In this document: positions 27,847 through 36,750 of the stretch, piece by piece | How positions within the stretch are numbered: the stretch's first letter is position 1 | Layout of the letters: each line of letters begins with the position of its first letter | Source of the DNA: Stutzerimonas stutzeri | Lineage (GTDB): Bacteria > Pseudomonadota > Gammaproteobacteria > Pseudomonadales > Pseudomonadaceae | Assembly: GCF_024448895.1 (NCBI RefSeq) | Contig: NZ_JAMOIC010000025.1 | Coordinates: 1 to 55,446, forward strand | Direction of reading: 5' to 3' | Length of the DNA: 55,446 bases | Position numbers and translations under genes: made by a program | Notes under the pieces: generated by a model | What the model saw: the letters and a program-made list of their open reading frames with translations, nothing else | Databases searched by the model: none | What the model was told of the DNA's origin: nothing

Positions 27847-29226
27847 TCAGCGCAGGCTGGAGCCAGTCAACGACGAGGCGGTGAACTGCGAATCCGGCCA
27901 GCCGCCCTCCTTCAGTACCAGGCTGCCAGGATGATTGGCCTCCAGGTTGCTGGCATACCAGGTGCCAGCGATCAGGTCATAGAAGCCATGCGGGCCTTGG
28001 ACGAACCCTGGCAGCTCGGGTGCCACGACCGGCAAGTTGAAGAGCACTTTCCAGAGGTTACCCTTGGCGTCGTATCGCTCCCCGGTCACGGCGCGCCAGC
28101 TGTCCTCGTCGATGTAATAAGTACCCTTCGAGGCTGTATGGCGTTGGCCCTTGCGCAGGTTGGCTTCAACCACCCATACGCGGTGCAGTTCCCAACGCAC
28201 GTAGTCGGGGTTCAGGTGGTTTTCCATCAGTAGCGTATCCACATCCGGCGCCAGCTGGCTTTTGTTGGCGTTGTAGGGGATCAGCATTTCCTTCTTGCCG
28301 ACCAGCTTCCAGTCGAAGCGGTCCAACCGACCCAGCCATACCTGGAGGTCATCGAAGCCGGCCACACCAGCGGCGGCAGGAGTGGGCGTATCGCAGCAGG
28401 AGTTGGGCAGCATGCGCACGCGGCGCTGGCCCGTCAGATAAACCCAGGTACGCGTCTGGTCGGGCACCATGTTTTCGCGACCGATGATGGCTTCGCCGGC
28501 ACGAATTGGTGGACCTTCGTTAACCATGCGGAACAGCCAGTAGTCACGATTGTGCTTGCCCTCGAAGGTCTCCAGATCACCCTTCGGATCGAAATAGGGC
28601 ATCTGGACCTGCGAATTGCCTACGGCCGTGGTGACGTGGCGTCCATCCTCGCTGATCAAGGCATTGGTCATGGGTTGCTCGAAGGCATAACCACGCCAGT
28701 GCAGCATGTGGTTCCACATCACCTCGTTGGCATCCTCAGGCAGCGGGAATGGCACACCGCCAAACGCGCCGGTAGGCGAATAGCTTGGCGCAGCCCCCAA
28801 CTCGGCTCGGGTCGCGTTAGTGAAGGTGTGGTCATAGAACGACTGGGGCGCGGCGAAGCTGCGGCGGGTCGGATACACGTCGATCCGGTAGCTGGGGTAC
28901 TTCTTGAGCATCGCCTTGGTGCCTTCGGTCAGCACGGCGTCATATTCGCCCATGTTGCTAGCGCTTACCGAATAGAGCGGCTTGTCCTTAGCGAAAGGAT
29001 CCTGCCGTTTTCCCTTTCCGTCATAACTACCGCTGCCAGTCAGACCACCATCCCAGGCGGGAATAGTGCCGGCAGCATTACCTGCGCGCTCGGAACCCAT
29101 TGGAGTGAGCTCGTTGCCCTTGAGCTTTTGCGCCTCATCCGGGCTAACCGCCGCGAAGGCGTGCGGTAGGCTGACTGCCAGTGCGCAGACGATGGCCAGG
29201 TGTACGGTCTTTTTCATTGTTGTCAT
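27847..29226 (-). CDS. DUF1329 outer-membrane-associated protein
   Basis: A 459-residue protein with a signal peptide (LAIVCALAVSLPHAFA). It matches the DUF1329 family, which has a LolA/LolB-like lipid-binding fold: SPDEAQKLKGNELTPMGSER and GTIPAWDGGL near the N terminus, then RTWVYLTGQRRVRMLPN near residue 255, DRFDWKLVGKKEMLIPYN and RHTASKGTYYIDEDSWR. AAGGAG lies 7 nt before ATG 29226. It follows the DUF1302 gene by 11 bp. DUF1329 and DUF1302 are almost always paired and are linked to uptake or export of hydrophobic compounds. The exact role is unknown. Confidence 0.92.
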   Translation of the reverse strand: MTTMKKTVHLAIVCALAVSLPHAFAAVSPDEAQKLKGNELTPMGSERAGNAAGTIPAWDGGLTGSGSYDGKGKRQDPFAKDKPLYSVSASNMGEYDAVLTEGTKAMLKKYPSYRIDVYPTRRSFAAPQSFYDHTFTNATRAELGAAPSYSPTGAFGGVPFPLPEDANEVMWNHMLHWRGYAFEQPMTNALISEDGRHVTTAVGNSQVQMPYFDPKGDLETFEGKHNRDYWLFRMVNEGPPIRAGEAIIGRENMVPDQTRTWVYLTGQRRVRMLPNSCCDTPTPAAAGVAGFDDLQVWLGRLDRFDWKLVGKKEMLIPYNANKSQLAPDVDTLLMENHLNPDYVRWELHRVWVVEANLRKGQRHTASKGTYYIDEDSWRAVTGERYDAKGNLWKVLFNLPVVAPELPGFVQGPHGFYDLIAGTWYASNLEANHPGSLVLKEGGWPDSQFTASSLTGSSLR

Positions 29227-29237
29227 GGCGGTACTCC

Positions 29238-30893
29238 TTAAAAGGTGCGACTGATGAAGGCCGAAACGAAGTCGCGGTCTGCCAGTGGCTGGTCGAAGCT
29301 GTATTCGTTACGCGTGTTGAGGAAATGGCCGCGCGAGCCGAAGTAGTTGGTGTAGGTGACGCCGAAGTTCCAGTCCTGCAGCCAGGTCCCTTTTACGCCG
29401 ACGTTGAAGTCACCCCCACGGTCAACGCCGAATGCTCCGACCGCACGCGACGCACCTTTGGGGCTATAGCCGATGCCCACGGGCACGGAAAGATCGAGTT
29501 GAGGCAGAACCTGACGATAGGTCGGGGTGAACACCATACGGAAGCCCCAGGCGTCGCGGGTGGTGTTGGGATCAACCACCTCGGCGTTGTCTGTCACGCT
29601 GAGCGCACGGTTCCAGGCGACTTCACCGGCCAAGCTGGATTCGCGGAAGACCGGGTTGTTGGGCAGTGTGGCAATCCAGGACAGCTGCGCATGCAGAGTG
29701 TTGCCCTTGGCGAAGGTGGCGTTGTTATCGTTATCCACGACCTGCCCCGGCAGGACGTTGACATTACTGGATACCAGCGGGGAATTGCGGCGGGTGGATA
29801 TCTCGAAGCCCAGGTTTACCGGACCAAAGGTATTGCTGACGCTGGCCCCGAATGCCTTGATGTTCTCGCCGTAGTTCCACTCGAACTGCTCCGGCCCGAA
29901 CGGTGCTGGAAGCGGCGTACCCGGCCCGACCCTCATGTGGGATAGGCCGGTCTTGGCGTGGTAGCGGATGGCGTACAGCCCGTACTCGGCATTACCGTTG
30001 GGAAGGCGAAAGCGTAGGCTCACCCCGCCTTGCCCCGAGTCCTTCGGTTTGTTGTAGCGCACTGGAATACTCGGCACAAAGGGCTGCGGCCCCAGCAGAA
30101 GGCGCTCGCTGCCGTCACCAATAATGTCGCCGGTGCTGAAGTAACTGCCGGCACCGGGCAGGCGATGCCCTTCCCACTCGAACTGATAGTAGGCCGCCAG
30201 GGTGACGTCAGGGGTGATGTCGAACTGCGCCGAGAGTTGCTCGACCGGGCGGATCAGCTCGCGGAACTGGGTATTGGGTACCGATTGTGCCTTAACGATA
30301 TCTACCGGTTGCATGCCTCCGGCGATGCCGTTAGCGCCGTAAAATAGGCTCTCGCCCCACAGCAACGAGTGCTGGCCCAAACGCGCAGTCAGGTTGCGGC
30401 CACCCAGGTCAAAACGGCCCATGACGAAATAGTCGAGAAACTCGGCATCACGGCCGTGCAGGTCCTTCACGCCGTTCTGCCATTCGGCGAAATCGGTGCC
30501 TGGGAAGTTCCAGGACGACGGATTGTCGTGGTCGGTGCCTCGGTTGTAGGCGCTGTCGTACCACGCGGCACCCGAGACGCGCAGCCCGAAGTCGCTGCCG
30601 TACATCACCTCAAGTTCGGAGAGCAGATCAAGGCGATTGGAGACCAGCCCGCGGTCGAAATTGCGGTTGCTGTCGTCCTGATTTTCATCACTGATCAATG
30701 CATCATCCTGATCACCAACGCGAAAGGCATTGCTGTACTTGATGGTGTTATCCCAGCGCACGTTCAGGTCTGGGTTGCCGACATCAATCGGCATGGCCTT
30801 GGCGCCTGTGCTCGCCATGGCCACCGCTAGTGCAAGCGCGCTGGGCACGGCCAGTCGATACGAGCGAAGCGGTTGATTCGTGGAAGCTGCCAT
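29238..30893 (-). CDS. DUF1302 outer-membrane beta-barrel protein
   Basis: A 551-residue outer-membrane barrel of the DUF1302 family. A signal peptide ends near GAKAMPID. The N-terminal DLNVRWDNTIKYSNAFRVG, then SRNFDRGLVSNRLDLLSELE and the ARLGQHSLLWGESLFYGANG block are family hallmarks. It ends in FVSAFISRTF, a C-terminal aromatic as required for barrel insertion. The gene opens an operon with DUF1329. A CA motif (AACAACAATAAGAGG) overlaps its ribosome-binding site, and it follows the monooxygenase gene by 84 bp. It is probably a channel for a hydrophobic substrate or product of the cluster. Confidence 0.92.
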   Translation of the reverse strand: MAASTNQPLRSYRLAVPSALALAVAMASTGAKAMPIDVGNPDLNVRWDNTIKYSNAFRVGDQDDALISDENQDDSNRNFDRGLVSNRLDLLSELEVMYGSDFGLRVSGAAWYDSAYNRGTDHDNPSSWNFPGTDFAEWQNGVKDLHGRDAEFLDYFVMGRFDLGGRNLTARLGQHSLLWGESLFYGANGIAGGMQPVDIVKAQSVPNTQFRELIRPVEQLSAQFDITPDVTLAAYYQFEWEGHRLPGAGSYFSTGDIIGDGSERLLLGPQPFVPSIPVRYNKPKDSGQGGVSLRFRLPNGNAEYGLYAIRYHAKTGLSHMRVGPGTPLPAPFGPEQFEWNYGENIKAFGASVSNTFGPVNLGFEISTRRNSPLVSSNVNVLPGQVVDNDNNATFAKGNTLHAQLSWIATLPNNPVFRESSLAGEVAWNRALSVTDNAEVVDPNTTRDAWGFRMVFTPTYRQVLPQLDLSVPVGIGYSPKGASRAVGAFGVDRGGDFNVGVKGTWLQDWNFGVTYTNYFGSRGHFLNTRNEYSFDQPLADRDFVSAFISRTF

Positions 30894-30905
30894 GTTTAGT
30901 CCCTC

Positions 30906-30916
30906 TTATTGTTGTT
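30906..30916 (-). promoter_or_regulatory. Crc/Hfq-type CA motif before the DUF1302 gene
   Basis: The leader reads AACAACAATAAGAGG, an AANAANAANAA tract merging into the ribosome-binding site 7 nt before ATG 30893. It has the same design as the leaders at 23990, 27620 and 36751. Confidence 0.6.
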
Positions 30917-30977
30917 GTCGGTGTTAGCACGCATCCGCACGAGGGCAACCCGTGCGGATTTCAGGCTATCGCCTGGG

Positions 30978-32102
30978 TCATATCGGTTCGGCGGTGCGCT
31001 GAAGCATCTCCATGACCAGCCCGATTCGGTCGAAGGTGTGGTCCTGCTCCATCTCCTTGTCGCCCGCAAGGATCGAGTTTTCCGCGATGTACTTGCAGCG
31101 TTCGTAACGGCGCGCCATGAAGCGCTCCAGCCGCTCCTGCATGGTGCCCGCTCCGCCCGTTTCCTCGGCCAGAACAATGGCGTCCTCGATGGCCATGCCA
31201 GCGCCCTGCCCCAAATGAGGCGTTGCGGCATGGGCGGCATCGCCGATGATGACAACCCGGCCCTTGAACCAGTCCTCTGAGACGAACACCACTTCCATCG
31301 GCTTGTAGACGACCTGGCTGTTGTCGGTAATCTGCTCGCGCAACTCCCCTACCAGGCCGCCAACGAACCGGATGCGATCACGCATGGTTTCGGCCAGGCG
31401 CGACGGGTCCATCCAAGGATTGCCCGGCTCGTGGGAAGTGGAAAACATGTACATCAGGTCCCCAGCCAGCGGCACGAGGCCGGCGTTGCCCTGGGCGCCC
31501 TGGTAACTGGCCAGGTGGTCGATACTGGTATGGCGTGGGAAGTTGTAACGCCAGACGGCTTGTCCGGTGAAGCGTGGCTGGTAGGTGTCACCGAAGAGCA
31601 TTTCGCGCACCTTGGAGTACACCCCATCGGCACCGATCACCAGGTCGTAGCGCCCGTGTTCACCATTGGTGAGCGTCACGTCGACGCCGTCTTCATCCTG
31701 CTCGAAGCTTTCCAGCGTCGTACCCAACGAAACCTGCGCACCAAGGCCGATAGCGCGCTGACTCAGCACCTGGTGAAGGGCGAGCCGGGAGACGCCGACG
31801 TTGGCAGGATATTCCGGGCCAGCGAGGCGCTTGCCCGGAATGCGTACCATCTGCTGGCCTTCGAGGTTGTAGATGGCCACATCCTCGAACGCGTAGCTTG
31901 CACCCAGGTAGTCGTCAAGCACGCCGAGCCGCGCCATTTCGCGTACCACGTTGCTCTGCTGGATGATCCCGACGCCGTAAACCGTCCATTCGGTTTTGAG
32001 CTCGACCAGATCTACGTTGACTCCGCAACGCCGGAAAGCGATGGCGGCACACAGTCCACCAATACCGCCCCCCACGATCAAAACCTTTTTCACCTCGTGC
32101 AT
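30978..32102 (-). CDS. FAD-dependent aromatic monooxygenase
   Basis: A 374-residue single-component flavoprotein monooxygenase of group A (3-hydroxybenzoate 6-hydroxylase / salicylate hydroxylase type), which hydroxylates an aromatic ring using NAD(P)H and oxygen. FAD motifs are complete: GGGIGG at residues 11-16, the LVIGADGVYSKVR fingerprint near 165, and VIIGDAAHAATPHLGQGAG near 285. ATG 32102 was chosen because GGGAAG precedes it. The Met at 32129 has no ribosome-binding site. It is divergent from the LysR gene, with a symmetric operator between them, and heads the leftward genes. With the extradiol dioxygenase and C-C hydrolase at 35.6-37.7 kb it can form a ring-hydroxylation and ring-cleavage route. 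Confidence 0.9.
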   Translation of the reverse strand: MHEVKKVLIVGGGIGGLCAAIAFRRCGVNVDLVELKTEWTVYGVGIIQQSNVVREMARLGVLDDYLGASYAFEDVAIYNLEGQQMVRIPGKRLAGPEYPANVGVSRLALHQVLSQRAIGLGAQVSLGTTLESFEQDEDGVDVTLTNGEHGRYDLVIGADGVYSKVREMLFGDTYQPRFTGQAVWRYNFPRHTSIDHLASYQGAQGNAGLVPLAGDLMYMFSTSHEPGNPWMDPSRLAETMRDRIRFVGGLVGELREQITDNSQVVYKPMEVVFVSEDWFKGRVVIIGDAAHAATPHLGQGAGMAIEDAIVLAEETGGAGTMQERLERFMARRYERCKYIAENSILAGDKEMEQDHTFDRIGLVMEMLQRTAEPI

Positions 32103-32112
32103 GCTGCTTCCC

Positions 32113-32126
32113 TTGTTCTTGTTGTT
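32113..32126 (-). promoter_or_regulatory. Crc/Hfq-type CA motif before the monooxygenase gene
   Basis: The leader reads AACAACAAGAACAAGGGAAG, a 14-nt AANAANAANAANAA tract ending at the ribosome-binding site of ATG 32102. It is the longest of the CA motifs in this cluster. Confidence 0.62.
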
Positions 32127-32201
32127 CATGGACGTCAGCGGTACGTGGGGACGCTGTCCCGGTCAGCTACCGCGATGGAGAACAAACTAAGGGGGGGCGC
32201 G

Positions 32202-32218
32202 ACAATTTGACTAATTGT
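32202..32218. promoter_or_regulatory. Symmetric LysR-type operator, LysR/monooxygenase
   Basis: ACAATT-TGACT-AATTGT is a perfect 6-bp inverted repeat with a 5-bp centre, between the divergent LysR (ATG 32271) and monooxygenase (ATG 32102) genes. The core 14 bp recurs exactly at 27753-27766 before the YCF48-RND operon. It is the best candidate operator of the cluster's LysR protein. Confidence 0.65.
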
Positions 32219-32270
32219 GAGTTGGGATGGAAAGTATCGCGAAAATAAATACAACAAGCGGGGCCCAGCA

Positions 32271-33212
32271 ATGCGATTTCACCATCTCGATCTCAACCTT
32301 CTGGTAGCACTGGATGTGTTGCTGGAAGAGCAAAACATTACCCGCGCAGCCGAACGCCTTCACATGACACAGTCCGCCACCAGCGGCGTGTTGGCCAGGC
32401 TACGAACCTACTTCGAAGACGATCTGCTTGTGCAGGTAGGCCGCAAGATGATGCCAACCGCCCTGGCCCTCGATCTTGAGCAGCCGGTGCGCGAAGTATT
32501 GATGACGATCCAGTCGTCGATCACAGCAAAACCGATGCTGGATCCGTCGACCAGCAAGCGTCACCTGCGTTTTGCCGCTTCGGATTATGTGATCAGCGTG
32601 CTACTCAGCGACGCGATCAGGCATATCAACGCCCAGGCGCCCCAGGTCACCTTCGAGATGGTTGCGCTCAGCGAGCAGACTTTCCAGGCGCTCAACCGCG
32701 GCCAGGTCGACCTGTTGGTAATTCCGGATCACTACCTTCCGGACGATCAGCCCTCGCAGGTGCTCTTCGAGGAAGATCACGTCTGCGTGGTTTGGCAGGA
32801 AAACGAGCTAGTGAGCGACGAGATCAGCGTTGAGCAGTACCTCGAGATGGGGCACGTGGCGGTGAGCTTCGGCCGAACTCGTCAGCTTGCCGTCGAGGAA
32901 TGGTTCATGAAGCAGTACAACTGCCAGCGTCGGATCGAGGTAATCACTCACGACTTCAATACGCTGCCGCAGCTGGTGATCGGCACCCAGCGCGTCGCCA
33001 CCATGCATCGCCGATTGGCGCGTTTGTATACCGAGCGTTGGCCGCTGCGCATGCTGCCGACGCCGGTGCCTACTCCGACCATCAAGGAGTATCTGGTCTG
33101 GCACCGCAGCATGGATCGTGACCCGATGCTGCGCTGGGTGCGTGAGCAGATTTTCCAGGTCGCTCAGGTGCTTTCACCGGAGCTGGAGCGGCCACTGGCG
33201 GAAACCGCCTGA
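32271..33212 (+). CDS. LysR-family regulator of the catabolic cluster (NodD/LinR-like)
   Basis: A 313-residue LysR-type regulator of the NodD/LinR/PcpR branch, recognised from the start MRFHHLDLNLLVALDVLLEE and the helix-turn-helix ITRAAERLHMTQSATSGVLA. The effector domain includes LRFAASDYVISVLLSDAI and a C-terminal half with LPQLVIGTQRVATMHRRLA. Members of this branch sense aromatic compounds. ATG 32271 gives the family-typical start. A GTG at 32217 would add an unsupported extension. Expression is divergent from the monooxygenase across a symmetric site. A second copy of that site upstream of the YCF48-RND operon suggests that one regulator coordinates catabolism and transport. Confidence 0.92.
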   Translation: MRFHHLDLNLLVALDVLLEEQNITRAAERLHMTQSATSGVLARLRTYFEDDLLVQVGRKMMPTALALDLEQPVREVLMTIQSSITAKPMLDPSTSKRHLRFAASDYVISVLLSDAIRHINAQAPQVTFEMVALSEQTFQALNRGQVDLLVIPDHYLPDDQPSQVLFEEDHVCVVWQENELVSDEISVEQYLEMGHVAVSFGRTRQLAVEEWFMKQYNCQRRIEVITHDFNTLPQLVIGTQRVATMHRRLARLYTERWPLRMLPTPVPTPTIKEYLVWHRSMDRDPMLRWVREQIFQVAQVLSPELERPLAETA

Positions 33213-33215
33213 GCA

Positions 33216-35141
33216 TCAACTGGCAGTGCGGAAGCCCCCCACCGCCGTATTCAGTACATCGCCCACCTGCCTCAGTTCACGTATCGAGACGTCCAGTTGA
33301 CGGCACGCGCGAGCACTTTGCTCCGCCACGTCACTGGCGCGCGCCATGCTCTGGCCGACTTGCTCGGCGACGGCGCTCTGCTCCTCGGCTGCCGCTGCGA
33401 TCTGCTGGCTCATTTGCCCGACCACCGCCACCGAAGCGGCGATTTCCCGCAATGCCTCGGATGCCTGACTCGCCAGGGCCACGCTTTCATCGGTGAGAGC
33501 ACGGCTACCCTGCAATCGCGCGGCAGCTTCGTCGGCCACCGTTCGGAGCTGCTGAATTATTCCTCCAACTTCGCCAGTGGACGCGCGAGTACGTTGGGCT
33601 AGGTTGCGCACTTCATCGGCAACTACGGCAAAGCCACGGCCATTCTCACCAGCCCGAGCGGCCTCAATCGCGGCATTGAGTGCAAGTAGGTTAGTCTGTT
33701 CAGCCAGCGCGTTAATCACGTCCAGTACTTTGCCCACTGCCGTACTTTCCTGTAACAACGCCTGCATCGACTCGGCGCAACCGTGCATCTCAGTGGCCAA
33801 TCGATCAATGCCTACGCTCGCGCGGCGCACCAGCTCATCGCCGCGACGAGCTTGCCGGTCAGCTTGCTCTACGGCGTCACGCGTTTCGCTCGCGTTACGC
33901 GCTACGTCTTGGGCGGTTGCAGTCATCTGCTGCATGGCTGTCGCGGCCAGATCGGCTTCTGCGCGCTGGCATCCCACGCCTTCGCTGGTTCGCTCGGCCA
34001 CATGCACCAGGCTGCCGGATGAATGATTGAGTTGGCCGACACCTTCACCAATGCGACCAACCAACCCACGCAGGCTTTCCAGCATGGCGCCGACGCTAGT
34101 CAGCAACTGCCCCAGCTCGTCCCGTCGACCCTGCGCATCGACCTGCGCGGCCAGATCGCCTGCTGCCACCCGCCCCGTCAGTGTCACGACCTCACGCAGC
34201 GGCCGAAGGATCAGCTGGCGAATCAGCAGACTGGCTCCAGTACCAAAAGCCAGTGCCAGCAGTACGATAGTGGCGAGCAGGCGCTGAACACGCAGCGCCA
34301 GCTCGTTGGCTGCGTGCTCTTGGGCCTTGCTTGCGACTGCAAGCATTTCGCTGACCTCGTCCGCCGCTGCGGACATGGCAATCTGACTTTCCCGTGCTTC
34401 GGCACGACTGCTGGCAAAACCTTCGAATGCCTGGCCATATCCTTCAAACGCTTCGCGAGCCTGCTCGAGGGATTGCTGCTCTGCCCCGTCGAGTTGACGA
34501 GCGAGACTCTCCACATAGGAACGCAGTTCCGCCATCCTCGTCAGCCAATCGCTGAGCACCGCCTCGCTGTTCTCCAGCGTGAAGTAAAGTTCGCTGTCAC
34601 GGACATTAGCCAGGCGATCTCGCAATGTAGAGGCCTGCTCTAGTTGCAACATGCGCTGCGGATCGGCCGGCTGCCCCTGTTCAGCCAGAAGGTTCAAGGC
34701 ATCCAATTGATCCAGCATGACCAGGGTGAACCGCTCGCCGAGCGTCTTTGCGGTCTGTTGCATGCGCAGGCGAGCCGCACGGGCATTCTGTTGGGCCTTA
34801 ACATAGCGACCAAACTGGTCGAGATAGCGCTGCGCCGCCGCTAGGCCGTCAGAAGTCAGCACACCGCTCTGCTGATAACCAAGCAGATCACCGACCAACG
34901 TCCCAACCTTTTCAGCCGCTTCGCCAGACAGCTCGAGGCCGAACGCTTTCTCCGCGACTCTTGCCTGCTGCATCAGGCTCTGGATTGAGCTGGCCTCGCG
35001 CATCGCCTCGTGGCGTTCATCCAGCACATGCAGCGCGATGAAAGCGGTCGCCGCGACCGCTAGGGTCGACAGCGAGACCAGTCCAAAGCCAAGCGACAGT
35101 TTGGCGCCTACAGACAGATTGCCGAGTACTCGATTCAACAT
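33216..35141 (-). CDS. Methyl-accepting chemotaxis protein
   Basis: A 641-residue chemoreceptor. A first transmembrane helix (about residues 17-37) is followed by a long helical periplasmic sensor of about 250 residues, a second helix (about 288-312), a HAMP segment, and a cytoplasmic signalling domain whose hairpin tip reads [19 protein letters not shown]. The C terminus lacks a CheR-binding pentapeptide. The helical, bimodular-sized sensor suggests recognition of small organic acids or aromatics. It is convergent with the LysR gene (3 bp apart) and divergent from the hydrolase-dioxygenase genes, so it may direct swimming toward the compound degraded here. The ribosome-binding site GAGG precedes ATG 35141. 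Confidence 0.92.
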   Translation of the reverse strand: MLNRVLGNLSVGAKLSLGFGLVSLSTLAVAATAFIALHVLDERHEAMREASSIQSLMQQARVAEKAFGLELSGEAAEKVGTLVGDLLGYQQSGVLTSDGLAAAQRYLDQFGRYVKAQQNARAARLRMQQTAKTLGERFTLVMLDQLDALNLLAEQGQPADPQRMLQLEQASTLRDRLANVRDSELYFTLENSEAVLSDWLTRMAELRSYVESLARQLDGAEQQSLEQAREAFEGYGQAFEGFASSRAEARESQIAMSAAADEVSEMLAVASKAQEHAANELALRVQRLLATIVLLALAFGTGASLLIRQLILRPLREVVTLTGRVAAGDLAAQVDAQGRRDELGQLLTSVGAMLESLRGLVGRIGEGVGQLNHSSGSLVHVAERTSEGVGCQRAEADLAATAMQQMTATAQDVARNASETRDAVEQADRQARRGDELVRRASVGIDRLATEMHGCAESMQALLQESTAVGKVLDVINALAEQTNLLALNAAIEAARAGENGRGFAVVADEVRNLAQRTRASTGEVGGIIQQLRTVADEAAARLQGSRALTDESVALASQASEALREIAASVAVVGQMSQQIAAAAEEQSAVAEQVGQSMARASDVAEQSARACRQLDVSIRELRQVGDVLNTAVGGFRTAS

Positions 35142-35144
35142 GGC

Positions 35145-35276
35145 TCACCTCGATCGTTCGATTCCGTTCAGGCGCGGGACGGCCACGGGCAGCACGCAAA
35201 AGGCTAAACAGCGAGATCGAGGCGCAGGCCTCGTCGTCAGGGCGACGGCCACGGACAAGGGACGGAGCGAGGACAT
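35145..35276 (-). CDS. 43-codon upstream ORF before the chemoreceptor
   Basis: A short frame beginning MSSLRPLSVAVALTTRPA and ending in TGA 3 nt before the chemoreceptor ATG. It lacks a Shine-Dalgarno sequence but has an AACAAGAACAACAG tract (35278-35291) just upstream, an AANAANAANAA-type motif. No homologue is recognised. It may be an untranslated leader. It is listed because its layout resembles the coupled ORF ahead of the MFS gene. Confidence 0.25.
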   Translation of the reverse strand: MSSLRPLSVAVALTTRPAPRSRCLAFCVLPVAVPRLNGIERSR

Positions 35277-35372
35277 ACTGTTGTTCTTGTTTTGCACGCG
35301 TCACGCATCCACACGACCGAGGCAGCCTATCCAGCGCGCTGACTGCAAACCAATCAGCGATGTGGATGCGAG

Positions 35373-35419
35373 CTATCGCGCCTGACGATGCCTGCAACTA
35401 TCGCGTTTGCCGATGGCTG
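35373..35419. promoter_or_regulatory. 25-bp-spaced direct repeat in divergent promoter
   Basis: CTATCGCGCCTGACGATGCCTG (35373-35394, two bases over half of it conserved as CTATCGCG and CGATG) recurs at 35398-35419 with 18 of 22 identical positions. The copies lie between the chemoreceptor and the hydrolase genes and are candidate tandem regulator sites. Neither resembles the LysR operator of the cluster. Confidence 0.4.
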
Positions 35420-35586
35420 GCATCCCGACAAGCGATTTGTACGACGGGTTGTCGCGTGCGAGTTTTCCAGCCAGCTGCAAATCGCCATGTGCAATAGGTG
35501 CACGGGTGCGTCTGGCCGAACCTGAAGTTGTTGGCGAGCACCAGCGCGACCTGAGCCCATATAAGAACGAGAAAAAGGAAACGCCG

Positions 35587-36744
35587 ATGTTCCGCTACTT
35601 CCCCACTAATTACGTCTGGAACCTCTCCGTCTGCCTCGCCATGGAAATGGGCGCGCGCATCGGTGAGGTCGTCGAGATGTGCGAACCCCTGCTGGAAGCT
35701 TCCAAACAGCCTGATGCAGCGGGCACCAAGGCCTTTCGCGAGACCTGGGCAAAGATGGGCGACAAGCTCTGCGCGCTGGCTGGCGAGGATGAAGAACGTG
35801 GTCGCCTGCTATCCGCCGGGGAAAAATACAACCGTGCCGCCACCTATTACCTCACCTGCGAACGCTTGCAGGCGCATGGCGCACCGGGTCGGACCGAGCT
35901 GTACCAGCGCTTTCTCAAGACGTTTCAGCGCGGTATCGCCCTGTCCAAAGAGAACTGCGAACGCGTAGAGATACCTTACGAAGGCAAGGTGATTTCCGCT
36001 CTCTACGTGCGCGCCAAGGGCGTGCAGGGTCGTCAGCCGGTATTGGTTCAGGTCAACGGCCTGGACTCGACCAAGGAAATGAAATACCGCGTCGGCATGC
36101 CCGCCTGGCTGGCCAAGCGCGGCGTCGCCTCCCTGGTTATCGACCAGCCAGGCACCGGCGAGGCCATTCGTTTACATGATCTCAAGGCCCGCTACGACGC
36201 CGAGCATTGGGGCAGCGTGGTGTACGACTGGCTTGCCGCGCGAGAAGACATCGACCCGGGCCGCATAGGTTGCGAAGGCGTCTCGCTGGGCGGCTACTAC
36301 TGCCCGCGCGTGGTAGCCATGGAGCCACGCTACGCCTGCGGCGTGGTTTGGGGCGCCAACCACGACTGGCGCGACGTACAGAAGCGTCGCCTGGACAAGG
36401 AAGGCAGCTTCCCTGTGCCGCATTACTGGGAGCACGTGCGCTGGGTCTGGGGCGGCAAGGACGTCGAGGAGTTCATGCAGATCGCCGAGAACGTACACCT
36501 CGATGGCGTGGTGGAAAAGATCAAGGTGCCTTTCCTCGTAACCCACGGCGAAAAGGACTCGCAGATCCCGCTCAAGTGGGCGCAGCGCACCTACGAGCAA
36601 TTGGTGAACAGCCCGAACCGCGAACTGAAGATATTCACCGAACGTGAAGGCGGCGTGCAGCACTCCAGCTTCGACAACTCGATCAATGCCGGCCAGTACA
36701 TCGCTGACTGGGTTGCCGAAACACTTGGCGGCCGCACGGCCTGA
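35587..36744 (+). CDS. C-C bond alpha/beta hydrolase (pseudooxynicotine-hydrolase-like)
   Basis: A 385-residue alpha/beta hydrolase resembling 2,6-dihydroxypseudooxynicotine hydrolase and FrsA-like proteins: a helical N-terminal region of about 130 residues that caps the active site, then the catalytic core. The nucleophile is Ser233 in GCEGVSLGGYY. The acid is likely Asp in THGEKDSQIP and the His is in GGVQHSSFDN. The oxyanion region VQVNGLDSTKEM is family-typical. Such enzymes cleave carbon-carbon bonds in ring-cleavage or ketone intermediates. ATG 35587 was chosen because AAGGA lies upstream and the family-like N terminus follows; the open frame to 35407 is not supported. The extradiol dioxygenase gene follows 25 bp downstream, implying consecutive steps. 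Confidence 0.85.
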   Translation: MFRYFPTNYVWNLSVCLAMEMGARIGEVVEMCEPLLEASKQPDAAGTKAFRETWAKMGDKLCALAGEDEERGRLLSAGEKYNRAATYYLTCERLQAHGAPGRTELYQRFLKTFQRGIALSKENCERVEIPYEGKVISALYVRAKGVQGRQPVLVQVNGLDSTKEMKYRVGMPAWLAKRGVASLVIDQPGTGEAIRLHDLKARYDAEHWGSVVYDWLAAREDIDPGRIGCEGVSLGGYYCPRVVAMEPRYACGVVWGANHDWRDVQKRRLDKEGSFPVPHYWEHVRWVWGGKDVEEFMQIAENVHLDGVVEKIKVPFLVTHGEKDSQIPLKWAQRTYEQLVNSPNRELKIFTEREGGVQHSSFDNSINAGQYIADWVAETLGGRTA

Positions 36745-36750
36745 CTAACA

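Noticed and set aside
35407-35586. N-terminal extension of the C-C hydrolase to 35407
   Set aside because: The extension does not resemble the family and crosses the tandem repeat region. ATG 35587 has a ribosome-binding site and the family-like start.
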